Positions 39,459 through 39,513 of a DNA stretch of 39,513 nt are shown here, one piece after another. Source of the stretch: Verrucomicrobiia bacterium (GTDB taxonomy: Bacteria > Verrucomicrobiota > Verrucomicrobiia > Verrucomicrobiales > DEV007); contig JAGROY010000118.1 in the NCBI GenBank assembly GCA_020439995.1, forward strand, positions 1-39,513, read 5' to 3'. A program made the translations under genes and the position numbers. The notes beneath the pieces are model-generated. The model was not told the origin of the DNA. It did no database searches and saw nothing but the letters and a program-made list of their open reading frames with translations. How positions within the stretch are numbered: the stretch's first letter is position 1; each line of letters opens with the position of its first letter.

Positions 39459-39513
39459 GCGCGGATAGCTCAGCGGTAGAGCAGTTGGCTTTTAACCAAT
39501 TGGTCCTGGGTTC
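39459..39513 (+). tRNA. tRNA-Lys (anticodon TTT), 3' end outside window
   Basis: Acceptor GCGCGGA, then T8-A9, a D-arm GCTC-AGCGGTA-GAGC, an anticodon stem GTTGG/CCAAT and loop CTTTTAA with TTT at 39491-39493. The variable region and the beginning of the T-arm (GGGTTC) are visible before the window ends. Confidence 0.93.

Noticed and set aside
1..39513. CRISPR array, prophage or insertion sequence
   Set aside because: No regularly spaced repeats, integrase, transposase or phage structural genes were found.

Overview
The window looks like a chromosomal segment of a member of the Verrucomicrobiota. This is inferred from gene content only: a DUF1501 Tat-exported protein, a very large CotH/lamin-tail/beta-hexosaminidase-C surface protein ending in a DDDNDGVSNFLEFAL-type tail, an NTT-like transporter fused to HEAT and cNMP domains, and few recognisable Shine-Dalgarno sites. 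No complete mobile element, rRNA or CRISPR array was seen. One partial tRNA-Lys (TTT) lies at the right edge.

Region 1 (1-7590, minus): five genes overlapping by 11, 4, 4 and 8 bp. In transcription order they are an NTT/MFS-like carrier with HEAT repeats and a C-terminal cNMP-type domain, a Cache-HAMP protein with a degenerate PP2C-like domain, a small stand-alone cNMP-type protein, a second membrane protein with a degenerate PP2C-like domain, and a SpoIIE/PP2C phosphatase with its metal-binding Asp motifs intact (C-terminus beyond the window). This reads as one envelope-sensing and partner-switching module attached to a transporter.

Region 2 (7614-13153): remains of a nonribosomal peptide locus. 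On minus: a truncated condensation domain, a truncated adenylation domain broken by an in-frame TGA, a carrier domain, a fold-III PLP decarboxylase lacking the usual catalytic Cys, and a SAM methyltransferase. On plus, head to head: a guanidinoacetate-methyltransferase-like protein, apparently short at its N-terminus, coupled to an A-tail/carrier/thioesterase protein. Both head-to-head genes appear cut at the same point, about 11157-11172, and a 12-bp direct repeat flanks the adenylation piece.

Region 3 (13243-20630): a secreted beta-propeller protein, a decayed Gfo/Idh/MocA C-terminus, a tandem UspA, a membrane-anchored SGNH-like pseudo-hydrolase, and an ECF sigma factor divergent from a MerR-type B12-binding photoreceptor candidate (CarH/LitR type). 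The shared promoter region carries TTTGTnTA half-sites on an 11-bp period. Then come the DUF1501 protein and an HD-domain protein.

Region 4 (20735-31000): the CotH giant, a DUF4846 lipoprotein, a C39/papain-like secreted protease, a UPF0126/TRIC-like membrane protein, an Nramp-related transporter with altered signature residues, and an M28-fold membrane protein that has lost most metal ligands.

Region 5 (30889-39513): a LuxC-LuxE fatty acid reductase pair without LuxAB (luxC carries an 11-G run), an AroE-like dehydrogenase, two small lipoproteins, a threonine-aldolase-like enzyme, a PAP2 phosphatase, a GT4 glycosyltransferase, a HAD hydrolase and the tRNA-Lys. A recurring theme is the pseudoenzyme: two PP2C-like, one SGNH and one M28 protein keep the fold signature but lack catalytic residues.
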